DNA of 33,718 nt, from the NCBI GenBank assembly GCA_012963885.1, contig DTUY01000082.1:1-33718 (forward strand), given 5' to 3'. The notes under the pieces are model-generated. The model saw only the letters and a program-made list of their open reading frames with translations. It was not told where the DNA came from and did not search any database. The position numbers and the translations under genes are program-made. The DNA comes from Candidatus Poribacteria bacterium. Lineage in GTDB: Bacteria; Poribacteria; WGA-4E; UBA9662. Shown in pieces: positions 1 through 8,780 of this stretch (position 1 is its first letter; every line of letters begins with the position of its first letter).

Positions 1-291
1 TATCGGCAGGAACGGGAAAAAACTTTAGGCCTAAAATGAAAAAAACTTGAAAAAAATGAATTTAATTGGATTGGAACAGGATACGGGGGAGTGGTATGGT
101 CTGACAGGAGAAGTGTTTTATACAGTGAAAGCCGGCACTAGATGCCAGTCATATCCCTATTTCTTTAAGACAAACAAGAAACAAATAAACTGGATTCCTA
201 AAATAATAAGCGTTAAAATTTAGGAGAAGAAAAACTGATAGGCAATAAACTAAAAAAACATAATCTATCTAAAGGAAAAGGTAAGATTCAT
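1..291. other. Left-edge region without a convincing gene
   Basis: No recognisable gene ends here. A 55-codon open frame (ATG at 56, stop at 221-223, plus strand) has no Shine-Dalgarno sequence and resembles nothing I know. It may be chance or the remnant of an older gene tail. The last 30 bases are purine-rich and contain AAGGAAAAGG, which serves as the ribosome binding site of the protease gene at 292. Confidence 0.4.
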
Positions 292-987
292 ATGTTCTTC
301 TTTGATCCAATCTATTTTGTATTTGTGGCGCCAGGTTTTTTGTTAGCCGCATTAGCGACTATCTTAACCAAATCTACCTTTGCCAAATACTCGAACGTAG
401 CGTCCAGCAAGAGAATAACTGGCGCGCAGGCCGCCAGAGAGATGCTTCAGCGCCATGGCATTCGCGGAGTCAATATTGAACCTACGCACGGCCAATTGAC
501 TGATCATTATGACCCCACCACGCAGACTCTGAGACTATCCAAAGGTGTCTATAACAGCTATTCGCTCTCAGCCATTGGTATCGCCTGCCATGAAGCAGGA
601 CACGCCATTCAACACGCACACAAGTACACGGCACTATCGCTTAGATCCGCCTTGGTGCCAGCAACCAATCTTTCAACCGGTCTGGCTTTTCCCGCTATTA
701 TGTTGGGCATGTTTCTCACCATTGAAATGTTCGTTCTGATCGGGGTCGTCTTATTTTCAATGGGGGTTGCATTCGCACTGGTTACTTTACCGGTGGAATG
801 GGATGCCAGCCACCGTGCCAAAACTGCCATGGTGGAAGCCGGGCTTCTTTCATCGTCGGAAAAAGCGGGTGCCAGTGCCGTCTTAAACGCGGCCTTTCTC
901 ACCTATCTGGCGGCGGCGCTAACCAACATACTGATATTGGTCTATTTCCTGTTTCGGTTAGGTATTCTGGGCGGGAGTGATGACTAG
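292..987 (+). CDS. YugP-like membrane zinc metallopeptidase
   Basis: The 231-residue protein matches the neutral zinc metallopeptidase family typified by Bacillus YugP (Zn_peptidase_2). The zinc motif HEAGH is at residues 100-104 (H100, E101, H104) inside CHEAGHAIQHA. The N-terminus starts with a hydrophobic segment (about residues 5-25), and further membrane segments lie near 120-165 and 205-225. The family start MFFFDP and the ALRLS-type strand before the zinc helix fit well. A purine-rich ribosome binding site precedes the ATG. The gene stands alone on the plus strand and converges with the minus-strand transporter operon. The family is thought to act in membrane protein quality control, but the substrate here is unknown. 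Confidence 0.9.
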   Translation: MFFFDPIYFVFVAPGFLLAALATILTKSTFAKYSNVASSKRITGAQAAREMLQRHGIRGVNIEPTHGQLTDHYDPTTQTLRLSKGVYNSYSLSAIGIACHEAGHAIQHAHKYTALSLRSALVPATNLSTGLAFPAIMLGMFLTIEMFVLIGVVLFSMGVAFALVTLPVEWDASHRAKTAMVEAGLLSSSEKAGASAVLNAAFLTYLAAALTNILILVYFLFRLGILGGSDD

Positions 988-1467
988 AATCAAATCCCTA
1001 CGAATTAGTAATTGAAGCAGGAAAGAAACTGTCCGGCAAGAAAAACGCAGACGTAAATCACAGAAAAAGAGGTATCAAGAACGTCAAATGGATGAGTTTC
1101 GAGTGGTGGTTAAACCGGAACGGACAAAAACAGCCGTGGTCATTCTTTAGTAACTCCATCGATGAAGGATTTGATAAAGTTCAAAGATGGCTTGACCGGG
1201 GTTGCTGAGAGCAGAGGAAGTTGGTTAGCAACCTCAAAGAGAGTAATTAAATCCGCTACTGTTCCTCAGGCAACCTCAAAACCGTGTTTTGATAAACAGC
1301 ATTAGATCCATCCCGCAAGGCAGAAAAGTCTCCTTTATATCCGATAATCGGCAAACGGGGAGACGCAATCGTTCCGATCCCCTGGTCCTCGATCTGATTG
1401 ATTGAAAATAATACCATCGATCAAAGCCCGATAAATCCCGCCAGTGCTCACCCAGCCAAATAAATTA
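988..1467. other. Gap between two membrane proteases, with gene debris
   Basis: This 480-base gap has no intact gene. Its right half holds the minus-strand relic listed separately (1256-1478). In its left half, plus strand about 1011-1150, a Lys/Arg-rich open stretch ends in TAG, and a second frame stays open to a TGA near 1205. Neither has a ribosome binding site or a recognisable family. They may be further decayed coding sequence. No terminator hairpin with a T-tract was found for either converging gene. Confidence 0.4.
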
Positions 1468-1478
1468 TCATCTTTCAG
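1256..1478 (-). pseudogene. Frameshifted C-terminal fragment of an unknown protein
   Basis: Two minus-strand frames join into one protein-like sequence. The first (from 1478) reads DDNLFGWVSTGGIYRALIDG and on to IIFNQ. The second reads QIEDQGIGTIASPRLPIIGY and on to a TAG at 1256-1258. The break sits on a tandem 4-base duplication, CAATCAAT on the minus strand (1397-1404 in plus coordinates). Removing one copy restores a single frame of about 70 codons. There is no start codon or ribosome binding site, and the first frame is closed by TAG just upstream, so the N-terminal part is missing. The fragment overlaps the last codons of the Ste24-type gene. I do not recognise the family. Confidence 0.5.
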
Positions 1479-2724
1479 CTATCGAAATATCGCGCATGGC
1501 AGAAATTCTCTCCAACACAGGAGGATGACTATAATTGAGAAATACGTTAACCGGATGCGGCGTCAAATTCCCCAAGTTGGCAACTGAAAGCTTTTTCAGC
1601 CCCAGAATCAGCGAATCTGCCAAGCCCAAGGTCTCAACTGCGTAAGCATCAGCTTGATATTCATGTTTGCGAGAGAGATGGTGCATGGCCACGGACAACA
1701 CAAATTCAATCGGCGAATAGAGGACGCCAAAAAACACAAATCCCGCGTAAATCCGGACATGATCTACTTCGTCCATGCCAAAAGCCTGAAAAAGGGATCG
1801 GTTATCAATGAAAAACGATAGTAAGTAAAAGAGCAGTCCGGTATGGAGAATCGAAATCACCATCCCTTTGAAAACATGCTTTTTCTTATAATGACCTACC
1901 TCGTGCGCGATGATGGCCACCAATTCATCAACCGAATGCTTCTCGATCAATGTATCGAAAAGCACAATCCGCTTTTTCCTGCCGAATCCACTGAAATATG
2001 CGTTTGAATGGGAAGAACGTTTAGATCCATCCATAATAAAGAGATCCGTTAATGGAAACGCCACTTTTTGCGCGTATTGTTGGATGGCATCTTTCAATTC
2101 CCCTTCTGGCAGCGGCGTGAATTTGTTGAACAAGGGAGAAATAAAAGTGGTGAAAATTGGTGGTGCGGCCACGATGAAGATGAAAACTAACAGCCAGGCG
2201 TAGAGCCAAGCCAATTCAGCAGCTTTATCGAAAAAGTAAAGGATTGATCCCATAATCACAAAGCCTAAGAAAACACTCAGAAGATATGTCTTTAGTTTAT
2301 CCAAGATAAAAGTCCGAATCGTTGTTTGATTAAATCCGAATCGTTCTTCAATCACAAAAGTGTTGTACAGGGAAAAAGGCAGTGAAAGCCAATCGCTAGC
2401 CAGGAAAAGTATGGAAAAAAAGATTAAGCCAGTCAGAATAGGAGATAATTCAAAGCTGCGGACAAAAATATCCAAAACGTTAAAACCACCCATCAGGATA
2501 AAAGCTAGCATAACAATCAGGCCAACACTGGAGGATACATAGGCAAATTTTGTATTGGCATGGGTATACTGCTGCGATTTCCGGTATTGTTCCTGATCAT
2601 AGAAACCGTCAAATTCAGCCGGTAAATCCGGAGTCATTGCTTTTAGATTGAAGTACCTAGTGACACACCGAATTAAATACTCACCAACCAGTGCAACAAT
2701 GATAATGCTCAGATAAATTTCCAT
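1468..2724 (-). CDS. Ste24-type M48 membrane metalloprotease
   Basis: This 418-residue protein fits the full-length CAAX prenyl protease 1/Ste24 branch of family M48. It has an N-terminal M48_N-like region with several membrane segments (about 1-20, 65-85, 95-115, 145-170, 175-200). The catalytic motif HEVGH is at residues 274-278, and the third zinc ligand is a Glu at about residue 355 in RKHEYQADAY. The conserved SHPP near the C-terminus is present. It is the last of seven co-directional genes, 39 nt after the lipoprotein gene. Bacteria have no CAAX prenylation, so a role in envelope protein turnover is more likely. The ribosome binding site is weak. Confidence 0.92.
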   Translation of the reverse strand: MEIYLSIIIVALVGEYLIRCVTRYFNLKAMTPDLPAEFDGFYDQEQYRKSQQYTHANTKFAYVSSSVGLIVMLAFILMGGFNVLDIFVRSFELSPILTGLIFFSILFLASDWLSLPFSLYNTFVIEERFGFNQTTIRTFILDKLKTYLLSVFLGFVIMGSILYFFDKAAELAWLYAWLLVFIFIVAAPPIFTTFISPLFNKFTPLPEGELKDAIQQYAQKVAFPLTDLFIMDGSKRSSHSNAYFSGFGRKKRIVLFDTLIEKHSVDELVAIIAHEVGHYKKKHVFKGMVISILHTGLLFYLLSFFIDNRSLFQAFGMDEVDHVRIYAGFVFFGVLYSPIEFVLSVAMHHLSRKHEYQADAYAVETLGLADSLILGLKKLSVANLGNLTPHPVNVFLNYSHPPVLERISAMRDISIAER

Positions 2725-2763
2725 CTTATGTCAGTATTAAGGGAATCGTCTGTTATTCGGAAC

Positions 2764-3381
2764 TTAGAACTCCGGATCAGGAATTTCCGTTTCATCAGGT
2801 TGAGTGTCCAGTTCAGAGGCAATACGGCGTTCAGGCTGCCGGGGATCGGCATCAACGAGTCCATACAACTCAATCTCCTGTGCGTAAGGGTATCCCCGCT
2901 TAATTCCGCTATAGCGGCGAACGTTGGGATCAATACTCATGGCCGATCTAAAATCTTTTCCCACCCGTTTGTCATCCAAGGTACCTCCAATGCGGAAACG
3001 TATGGCGTCAGTAACACAAGTGGCACGGAAATCGATGGTTGTACTCTGATTGTCTTTGATCTTTTTGATCCTTCGCCAGCTATCCGCATTGCCCAAACCG
3101 GCGTAGACGATAATATCTTCGAAATTGGTTCCGCGAATGACAATACGGTGGATGGCTTTTCGTTCCGGCAGGGTGAGGATGATTTCCTTCCAGCGTCGTC
3201 CAACAGTATCCAGATCACCATCAATCATCTCTGGCGATGTACAGGCAGTTCCTTCAAGCAGAGCATAATTCTGACTCCAGGTCTGTTCAGGAAACAGGCT
3301 ACTGACTAAACTGCTCTTACAGCCGGAAATTCCATATGCCATAACCATGATAAAAAAAATCAGATTAAAACGGATTCTCAT
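2764..3381 (-). CDS. Lipoprotein with discoidin-like domain
   Basis: A 205-residue lipoprotein results if translation starts at the ATG at 3381, 25 nt after the PhyH stop. That start gives MRIRF, a hydrophobic stretch and the lipobox ISGC with Cys21. An upstream in-frame extension would bury the signal peptide, so I rejected it. After the signal, residues about 35-160 look like an F5/8 type C (discoidin, galactose-binding-like) beta sandwich: an asparagine-tyrosine-alanine start, a MIDGDLDT turn, then WKEIILTLPE and IHRIVIRG strands. The tail is acidic and Pro-rich. Its position downstream of a sugar ABC transporter suggests a glycan-binding envelope protein. The domain call is by eye and moderately sure. 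Confidence 0.7.
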   Translation of the reverse strand: MRIRFNLIFFIMVMAYGISGCKSSLVSSLFPEQTWSQNYALLEGTACTSPEMIDGDLDTVGRRWKEIILTLPERKAIHRIVIRGTNFEDIIVYAGLGNADSWRRIKKIKDNQSTTIDFRATCVTDAIRFRIGGTLDDKRVGKDFRSAMSIDPNVRRYSGIKRGYPYAQEIELYGLVDADPRQPERRIASELDTQPDETEIPDPEF

Positions 3382-3406
3382 TTGTGTCTTCTTGGCTAGG
3401 ATCAGC

Positions 3407-4135
3407 CTAGCCGGATTCCCACTTTCCATCAAGTCCCTTCCGAACAACATCTTTCTCGCTGTAACCGCCATAAGCACTCGGCATATTAAGCGCAATACCG
3501 AGTAGTGTTTGCAATTCAGGAGATGTTATCTCCGGGAATCGCTCTTCGGTGGCATGAGGCATCCATGTTTCAAAACGTTTCATCCAATAGTGACCATAAG
3601 TTGGAAAAATCGCCCGACGGACTTTGTCAGATCGATTGCCGCCGCCCCGGTGCCAAGTTGTGCAGTCAAAAATGACCGCGGTTCCAGCTGGAACCGTCAA
3701 GCGCAATTCATCTGGCAGGTTATTGGCGTCTTTCGGAGGTGGTTTCCCATGCTTATGGGAACCGGGAACCACGCAGATTGGACCGTTATCTGCCGTTAAG
3801 CCATCCAAATACACGCCAACATTCAACATCAACGGACGATCGCAATAAAAGGTGAAGTCCGCGTGCCATCCTTGATCCGGCGTATCTGGTTGACGAGCAA
3901 TACCATCAAACTGCAGGAGTTGCGGTTGAGACTCCAAGATCGATTCAATAGCGGACACCAATACGGAATGATTGGCCACGTCCAGGAAGGTAATGTCGTG
4001 ATCCAGCAAATTCCGGTACCCCTCCAATTGATCAAAAGCATGACAAATTTGAGCCAACAGATCTGCTTCTAACATCCGTTCAATAATGTAATATCCATTT
4101 TTGTTAAATTCTTCCTTTTGAGATAAAGTAAGCAT
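3407..4135 (-). CDS. PhyH-family Fe(II)/2-oxoglutarate dioxygenase
   Basis: The 242-residue protein fits the phytanoyl-CoA dioxygenase family. The iron ligands are visible as H91-A-D93 in QGWHADF and H162 in TTWHRGG, with a 2-oxoglutarate-binding Arg near 173-174. The PGSHKHG loop at 124-130 is also typical. The start lies only 3 nt after the permease stop, with AAAGG about 8 nt upstream of the ATG, so it is probably translated with the transporter. Bacterial members hydroxylate very diverse small molecules, so phytanoyl-CoA is not implied. Context suggests a substrate linked to the imported sugar or glycoside, which is inference only. Confidence 0.88.
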   Translation of the reverse strand: MLTLSQKEEFNKNGYYIIERMLEADLLAQICHAFDQLEGYRNLLDHDITFLDVANHSVLVSAIESILESQPQLLQFDGIARQPDTPDQGWHADFTFYCDRPLMLNVGVYLDGLTADNGPICVVPGSHKHGKPPPKDANNLPDELRLTVPAGTAVIFDCTTWHRGGGNRSDKVRRAIFPTYGHYWMKRFETWMPHATEERFPEITSPELQTLLGIALNMPSAYGGYSEKDVVRKGLDGKWESG

Positions 4136-4138
4136 CGC

Positions 4139-5074
4139 CTAACCTTTAATTGCTCCACTGGTTAATCCACCAACAAACTCTTTTTCAAGTGAGAAAAACA
4201 GGATAGCTGGAGGGATAATAGCCAGCAGTGTGCCCGCTAGAAAAATCCCGTATTGTTGATCATAAAGGTCAACGTATTGATTTAAGGCAACTGTTAACGT
4301 TAACTTTGATTGAGTTTGAATAAACACATCGGGAGCGATAAAGGCATTCCAGCTGCCAAGAAAACTGATCAGGCAAAAAGCGGCAGTTATTGGGCGTACA
4401 AGCGGCATCACAATATTAAGATATATCCCAAACTCGCTACAGCCGTCGATCCGTGCAGCTTCGATTAGGGTGTTGGGCACCGAAAAGAACGCCTGCCGAA
4501 ACAGGAACATACCAAAAGCGCTACATGCCCCCGGAACAATTAGTGCCCAGTAGGTATCCATCCAGTTTATCTTGTGTATCAGATGGTAGAGTGGTGAAAG
4601 GAGAAGCATGGCCGGAATCATCATAGTGCCAAGCATGAAAAGTATAAGGAAGTTTCTACCACGAAACTCATATTTGGCAAGAGCATACCCGCCCAAGGAC
4701 GAAAAGAATAGTGTAACGACCGTGGAAGTACTGGCTAAAAAAAAGGAATTAACGATATACTGCCAAAAATAGATAGCGCCTTCCAGTGTTTCTTCCTTTT
4801 CAAAAAGCTTTTTTAGGTTAGTAAAGTTAATGGTCTGGCTCGACCATTCTGTAACTGGAGGTAGGAAAGTGTACGCCATCAACACTTCCGGATCTTTAAA
4901 AGCAGAACAGATCAGCCAGAAAAAAGGAGCCAGGATCAGGGCAGCGATACTGGCCAGCACCAAGTAACGGAGATACACTAAGGCGACCTGCTTGCCTCTA
5001 GGCATGAAAGGAACAAAATATAAGAATAAAAAGACGAAGCCAAAGAACAAAAATGCTAAGTGCGTATTATTCAT
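4139..5074 (-). CDS. Sugar ABC transporter permease, MalG type
   Basis: This inner-membrane permease (311 residues) belongs to the CUT1 carbohydrate transporter family. The cytoplasmic EAA loop is clear: EAARIDGCSEFG followed by IVMPLVRP. The GALTSGAIKG-like C-terminus (GGLTSGAIKG) is diagnostic of MalG-type subunits. I chose the ATG at 5074, 5 nt after the upstream permease stop. A longer frame to 5155 would overlap that gene by 76 nt. The protein is longer than the usual 270-285 residues because of an extra N-terminal hydrophobic segment (about residues 5-24) ahead of the canonical first helix. It pairs with the upstream permease and the MalK-like ATPase. Confidence 0.93.
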   Translation of the reverse strand: MNNTHLAFLFFGFVFLFLYFVPFMPRGKQVALVYLRYLVLASIAALILAPFFWLICSAFKDPEVLMAYTFLPPVTEWSSQTINFTNLKKLFEKEETLEGAIYFWQYIVNSFFLASTSTVVTLFFSSLGGYALAKYEFRGRNFLILFMLGTMMIPAMLLLSPLYHLIHKINWMDTYWALIVPGACSAFGMFLFRQAFFSVPNTLIEAARIDGCSEFGIYLNIVMPLVRPITAAFCLISFLGSWNAFIAPDVFIQTQSKLTLTVALNQYVDLYDQQYGIFLAGTLLAIIPPAILFFSLEKEFVGGLTSGAIKG

Positions 5075-5079
5075 AAAGC

Positions 5080-5991
5080 TTATTCTGTCTCCAACCCACG
5101 ACCAATCTTCATTTGCATGAAGCTGATGGTAAAGATAATAATAGCTAACAACCAACCGATAGCGGCACCTGTCCCAAGGTCGCCTGCTTCAAAGGCAGTA
5201 CGATACAAATAGCCAACTATCGTCAGCCCAGAATCCTTTGGCCCGTAACCGGCAACTCCGGCAGCGTTTTGCAGTAAGGCATAAGGCAATTCGAACAATT
5301 GGTAGGAGCCTATCGTGCTCATAACAACCACAAAGAGTGCAACCGGTTTAATAGCTGGAAACGTGACAGCCCAAAACAGTTGCCAGGGGTTCGCACCATC
5401 GATCAAGGCTGCTTCCTCCAAATTCTGATCGACATTTTGGAGTGCAGCCAGAAAATAAATCATATTGAATCCAACATACATCCACATGGCGGCAATAATT
5501 AAGGCAGGCATTACCAGATTAGGATTTTCGAGCCATCTTTTTTCCAATCCCCAACCAATTACTTCCTGCAAGAATCGATTAAACATACCGTATCGCGGCA
5601 TAAAAATGATACTAAAAATAATGCCAACAAAGATCTGTCCAACCAGATAGGGACTGAACAAAATCAGTCGAAATACCCCTTTCAGACGATCCTTTTTAGA
5701 ATTCAACAACAACGCCATTCCTAAAGATAACGGAAGTTGCACCAATACAGAGGCAAGTGCGAATACTGTGGTATTCCAAACTGCGATATGAAAATCTCCG
5801 TCGGCCAGAACAAAAACAAAGTTTTCCAAACCAACAAAATTCCAGCTCTTTGGGCCGTTGGTTTGGTAGAATGCCAGAATAATGGCATAAATAAACGGAT
5901 AAATAAAAAAGATAAGCGTTAAGACCAGATAAGGGCTTAAAAACAGCCAAGGTGCGGTCCGTTTATTCAGCCGTTCTTCCCATTTTGCCAT
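5080..5991 (-). CDS. Sugar ABC transporter permease, MalF/UgpA type
   Basis: A 303-residue inner-membrane permease of the CUT1 family with six predicted helices; the first spans about residues 14-40. The EAA coupling loop reads EEAALIDGANPWQLFW with TFPAIKP after it. The NGPKSWNFVGLENF periplasmic loop after helix 1 is typical of this subunit. It lies 24 nt after the solute-binding gene and 5 nt before the second permease. Together with the ATPase at 8511-7408 it would form the translocation pore for an oligosaccharide, polyol or glycoside. The substrate cannot be read from the sequence. Confidence 0.93.
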   Translation of the reverse strand: MAKWEERLNKRTAPWLFLSPYLVLTLIFFIYPFIYAIILAFYQTNGPKSWNFVGLENFVFVLADGDFHIAVWNTTVFALASVLVQLPLSLGMALLLNSKKDRLKGVFRLILFSPYLVGQIFVGIIFSIIFMPRYGMFNRFLQEVIGWGLEKRWLENPNLVMPALIIAAMWMYVGFNMIYFLAALQNVDQNLEEAALIDGANPWQLFWAVTFPAIKPVALFVVVMSTIGSYQLFELPYALLQNAAGVAGYGPKDSGLTIVGYLYRTAFEAGDLGTGAAIGWLLAIIIFTISFMQMKIGRGLETE

Positions 5992-6015
5992 ATGCTATAC
6001 CTAATGCTCATTCAT

Positions 6016-7386
6016 CTATTGATTGGCAATCTGCCGACGGTAAAATATGTTGTGCTGCGCTCTGTTTTCAACATAGGCAGAAACCCGAACCAATTCCTTT
6101 TTGGTGTATTCCCTCAACTCATCATCACCATTTTTATCATAGTATAAAGCCGCATTGATAAAGACTTCGTTTAGTTTGTTTCTGGCTAATTCATAGTATG
6201 GGCTGGCATAGTTGGATGGAACATCTTTTGCCATCTTAGCGTACAAGGTGCCAATTGGCTGGTAAGTGTAAAAGGGAACAGGTTCCTTAAATTCCGGTAG
6301 GTCCCAGGCGTCTTTAACCGGTGGAATAATGTAAGATGCCTTGAATCTTTTGCCAAGATCTTCAGCTTTTAGATACAGAACTTTAGCAAATTCCCAAGCT
6401 AGTTCCTGATTCTTACAGGCTTTGGTGATTGCCAGTCCTGTTCCGCCCCAGGTACTGACGCGTGACCCCCCGATTTCCCAAGCAGGTAATGGCATCAATT
6501 TCATCTTGCCACTAAGATGCGGGGTATCTGTCTCAAAATATTTGGCTCTCCAGTCCGGGCAGAAATAGAACAGTACCAAGCCATCAGTGACAGTTTTGGC
6601 TAAAGTTTGCCCCCAACCGGCGGAGAAGGCAATCCGGTTTTTCCCGCGACTCTGATGGATGTACCAGATAATGGTGTCCACCACGGTATGGTTGTTGATT
6701 TTCAGTTGTCCATTTTTAGTAAAGAGGGGTTCCCTACGTTGAAGAAGAAGCGGTGTCAGCATATCACCGTTAGCCGGCAGGTCAAGCGCATACCGATCCG
6801 GATTGCCATCGCCGTCAAGGTCGCTGGTAATCCGTCGTCCCATTTCGGTAAAGTCATCCCAAGTTTGAAGTGTATGCACATCAATTCCAAGTTCCTCTAC
6901 CAAATCGCTCCTATAGCAAAGCATCAGCGGATGTACGTCATGCGGCAAGGCAAAGATTCTTCCTGACCTAGAAAGGCGGCTATAACGCGATTCAACGAAG
7001 CGGCCATATAAGCCTTCTTCATGCAGCCGATCGGTTAGATCAACAAAACCGACATCTTCGATTGGACCTTTGGTAAAGGTTCCCATAGTATCAGCAAGAA
7101 CCTCAACTACATCTGGAACATTAGCATTTGTCAGAAACGCGTTTTGCAATCGGCTTTTCACTGTTCTGGCGGAAACCAATTGCAACTGAACTTTCACTCC
7201 ATGCTCTTTTTGAAAATCCTTCGTAGCTTCTTCATAACCTTCCATATGGCTTCTGGCAAAGGAGACAAAAACCAAGTCCGGTTTTTCACCTCTTTTTGAA
7301 AGAGCGATTACGAGATTAAAAATCCCCGTCAGGATAGCTATCAGCAGTATCCAAAAGGGTACTTTCCCATATGGAAATTTAGGCAT
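6016..7386 (-). CDS. Sugar ABC transporter solute-binding protein
   Basis: An extracellular solute-binding protein of the CUT1 class, 456 residues from the ATG at 7386. An ATG two codons earlier (7392) is possible, but its GGA motif abuts the start codon. Family features include VVEVLADTMGTF early on, RIFALPHDVHP in the middle, and WGGTGLAITKACKN before the C-lobe. The N-terminus has a hydrophobic helix (about residues 10-29) with no lipobox cysteine, so it is either a signal anchor or a cleaved signal. A DLDGDGNPD loop (about 189-197) looks like a calcium-binding turn of the dockerin/EF-hand kind. It sits between the ATPase and permease genes. Confidence 0.92.
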   Translation of the reverse strand: MPKFPYGKVPFWILLIAILTGIFNLVIALSKRGEKPDLVFVSFARSHMEGYEEATKDFQKEHGVKVQLQLVSARTVKSRLQNAFLTNANVPDVVEVLADTMGTFTKGPIEDVGFVDLTDRLHEEGLYGRFVESRYSRLSRSGRIFALPHDVHPLMLCYRSDLVEELGIDVHTLQTWDDFTEMGRRITSDLDGDGNPDRYALDLPANGDMLTPLLLQRREPLFTKNGQLKINNHTVVDTIIWYIHQSRGKNRIAFSAGWGQTLAKTVTDGLVLFYFCPDWRAKYFETDTPHLSGKMKLMPLPAWEIGGSRVSTWGGTGLAITKACKNQELAWEFAKVLYLKAEDLGKRFKASYIIPPVKDAWDLPEFKEPVPFYTYQPIGTLYAKMAKDVPSNYASPYYELARNKLNEVFINAALYYDKNGDDELREYTKKELVRVSAYVENRAQHNIFYRRQIANQ

Positions 7387-7407
7387 TACCATTCCAGCAT
7401 CTAAAAA

Positions 7408-8511
7408 TTATAACAGGGCTTTATCCGTGTTGAAATCGAAAAAATGGGCCCGATCCATAGCCACAGCCAACTCTATCTTTTCACCAACCATATATTTTTT
7501 ATGTGAAGAGACTCGGCTAACGAAACTAGTCGTTTCTGACTTCAAGTAAACATAAGTTTCCGCACCCATTGGTTCAACCACATTAACAACAGCCGAAATC
7601 TGTCCAACTGTTTCACTGTTTTCAGCTACGGTTGATCCGATGTGCTCTGGACGAATCCCAAGCACAATTTTCTGTTTATCAAACTGCCTAAGCTTGTCCA
7701 CTTGCTGTTGAGCGATTTGAAGCTGTAACCCATCTTCAGATAGAAAAGCCATCGACGAATTCTGACCAAGAACCTGCCCGTTAAAGAAATTCATTGGAGG
7801 TGTCCCAATAAAACTGGCCACGAATTTGTTTACCGGTCGATCATAGAGAGTAACAGGATCCGCAACTTGCTGTATCAAGCCCTCGTTCATCACCACAATT
7901 CGATCCCCCATCGTCATGGCCTCAACCTGATCATGGGTAACATAGATCATGGTGGTATCTATTTCGTTATGCAGTTGACTCAGTTCAACACGCATTTGTA
8001 CACGCAACTTGGCATCCAGATTAGACAACGGTTCATCAAACAGAAAGACAGCAGGTTGACGAACAATCGCTCGACCAACAGCTACACGTTGACGTTGCCC
8101 ACCTGATAAAGCTCTGGGTTTACGATGAAGTAAATCGGTCAATCCTAGCACTTGAGCGGCATCATTGATCCGTGTTTCTATTTCAGCTTTTGGATACTTT
8201 CGCAATTTGAGACCGAACTCCATATTTTCTCGGACAGACATGTGCGGATAGAGCGCATAATTCTGAAATACCATTGCGATATCTCGGTCCTTCGGCGAAA
8301 CATGATTGACAACAAGATCACCTATCGAGATTTCACCATCTGTAATCTCTTCCAATCCCGCAATCATACGAAGTGTGGTGGACTTACCACAACCTGAAGG
8401 CCCTACCAGCACGATAAATTCACCATCCTCGATCACCAAATTAAAGTTTTCTACCGCCTTGACGTCACCAGGATAGATTTTTTCCACATCGACTAAAGTA
8501 ACAGTTGCCAT
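7408..8511 (-). CDS. Sugar ABC transporter ATPase, MalK/UgpC/MsmK type
   Basis: The 367-residue ATPase energises the CUT1 importer. Walker A is GPSGCGKST (37-45), the Q-loop lies in [11 protein letters not shown], the signature is [14 protein letters not shown], Walker B is [12 protein letters not shown], and the switch His is in [11 protein letters not shown]. After about residue 235 comes the OB/TOBE-type regulatory domain, including [10 protein letters not shown]. It is the first gene of the minus-strand operon, with AGGGAAAG directly before its ATG, and faces a PhyH gene across a 269-bp divergent gap. Such ATPases can serve several transporters. Here the full transporter set is encoded together. 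Confidence 0.95.
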   Translation of the reverse strand: MATVTLVDVEKIYPGDVKAVENFNLVIEDGEFIVLVGPSGCGKSTTLRMIAGLEEITDGEISIGDLVVNHVSPKDRDIAMVFQNYALYPHMSVRENMEFGLKLRKYPKAEIETRINDAAQVLGLTDLLHRKPRALSGGQRQRVAVGRAIVRQPAVFLFDEPLSNLDAKLRVQMRVELSQLHNEIDTTMIYVTHDQVEAMTMGDRIVVMNEGLIQQVADPVTLYDRPVNKFVASFIGTPPMNFFNGQVLGQNSSMAFLSEDGLQLQIAQQQVDKLRQFDKQKIVLGIRPEHIGSTVAENSETVGQISAVVNVVEPMGAETYVYLKSETTSFVSRVSSHKKYMVGEKIELAVAMDRAHFFDFNTDKALL

Positions 8512-8780
8512 CTTTCCCTATTCTCTTGAATTGCCACAGCGTATATTCGCAATGCAACGTCAGCAAATAGCCAACATTCACCTGTTTCCGCATATTATAA
8601 TTTGGGTTTCATTCTGTGGCTCTACCACATTATTTATTATCTTTACTATTATCATATTTGCCCGTTCGATTGAACAAAGTATACTGGAAATTCAAACTTC
8701 AGTCCACAGTTATGATACACTATACAAAGTAAATTGGATTTAGAATTCAACAAGCATATAGATTCAAAAGGATAAGCGGT
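8512..8780. promoter_or_regulatory. Divergent intergenic region, transporter operon / PhyH gene
   Basis: This AT-rich 269-bp gap must hold promoters for both the minus-strand transporter operon and the plus-strand PhyH gene. A palindromic ATTATAAT (8595-8602) gives a perfect -10 hexamer on both strands, but no good -35 is correctly spaced on either. No obvious operator palindrome was seen. A 70-codon plus-strand frame inside it lacks any family resemblance and was not called. Confidence 0.4.

Noticed and set aside
56-223. 55-codon plus-strand frame at the left edge
   Set aside because: No ribosome binding site and no family resemblance; the preceding in-frame sequence is closed by TGA.
1011-1205. 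Lys/Arg-rich short frames on the plus strand
   Set aside because: Two frames, each short, without start signals or homology by eye; noted only as possible debris.
8531-8743. 70-codon plus-strand frame in the divergent promoter gap
   Set aside because: No binding site, AT-driven hydrophobic composition, and it occupies the region that must hold two promoters.
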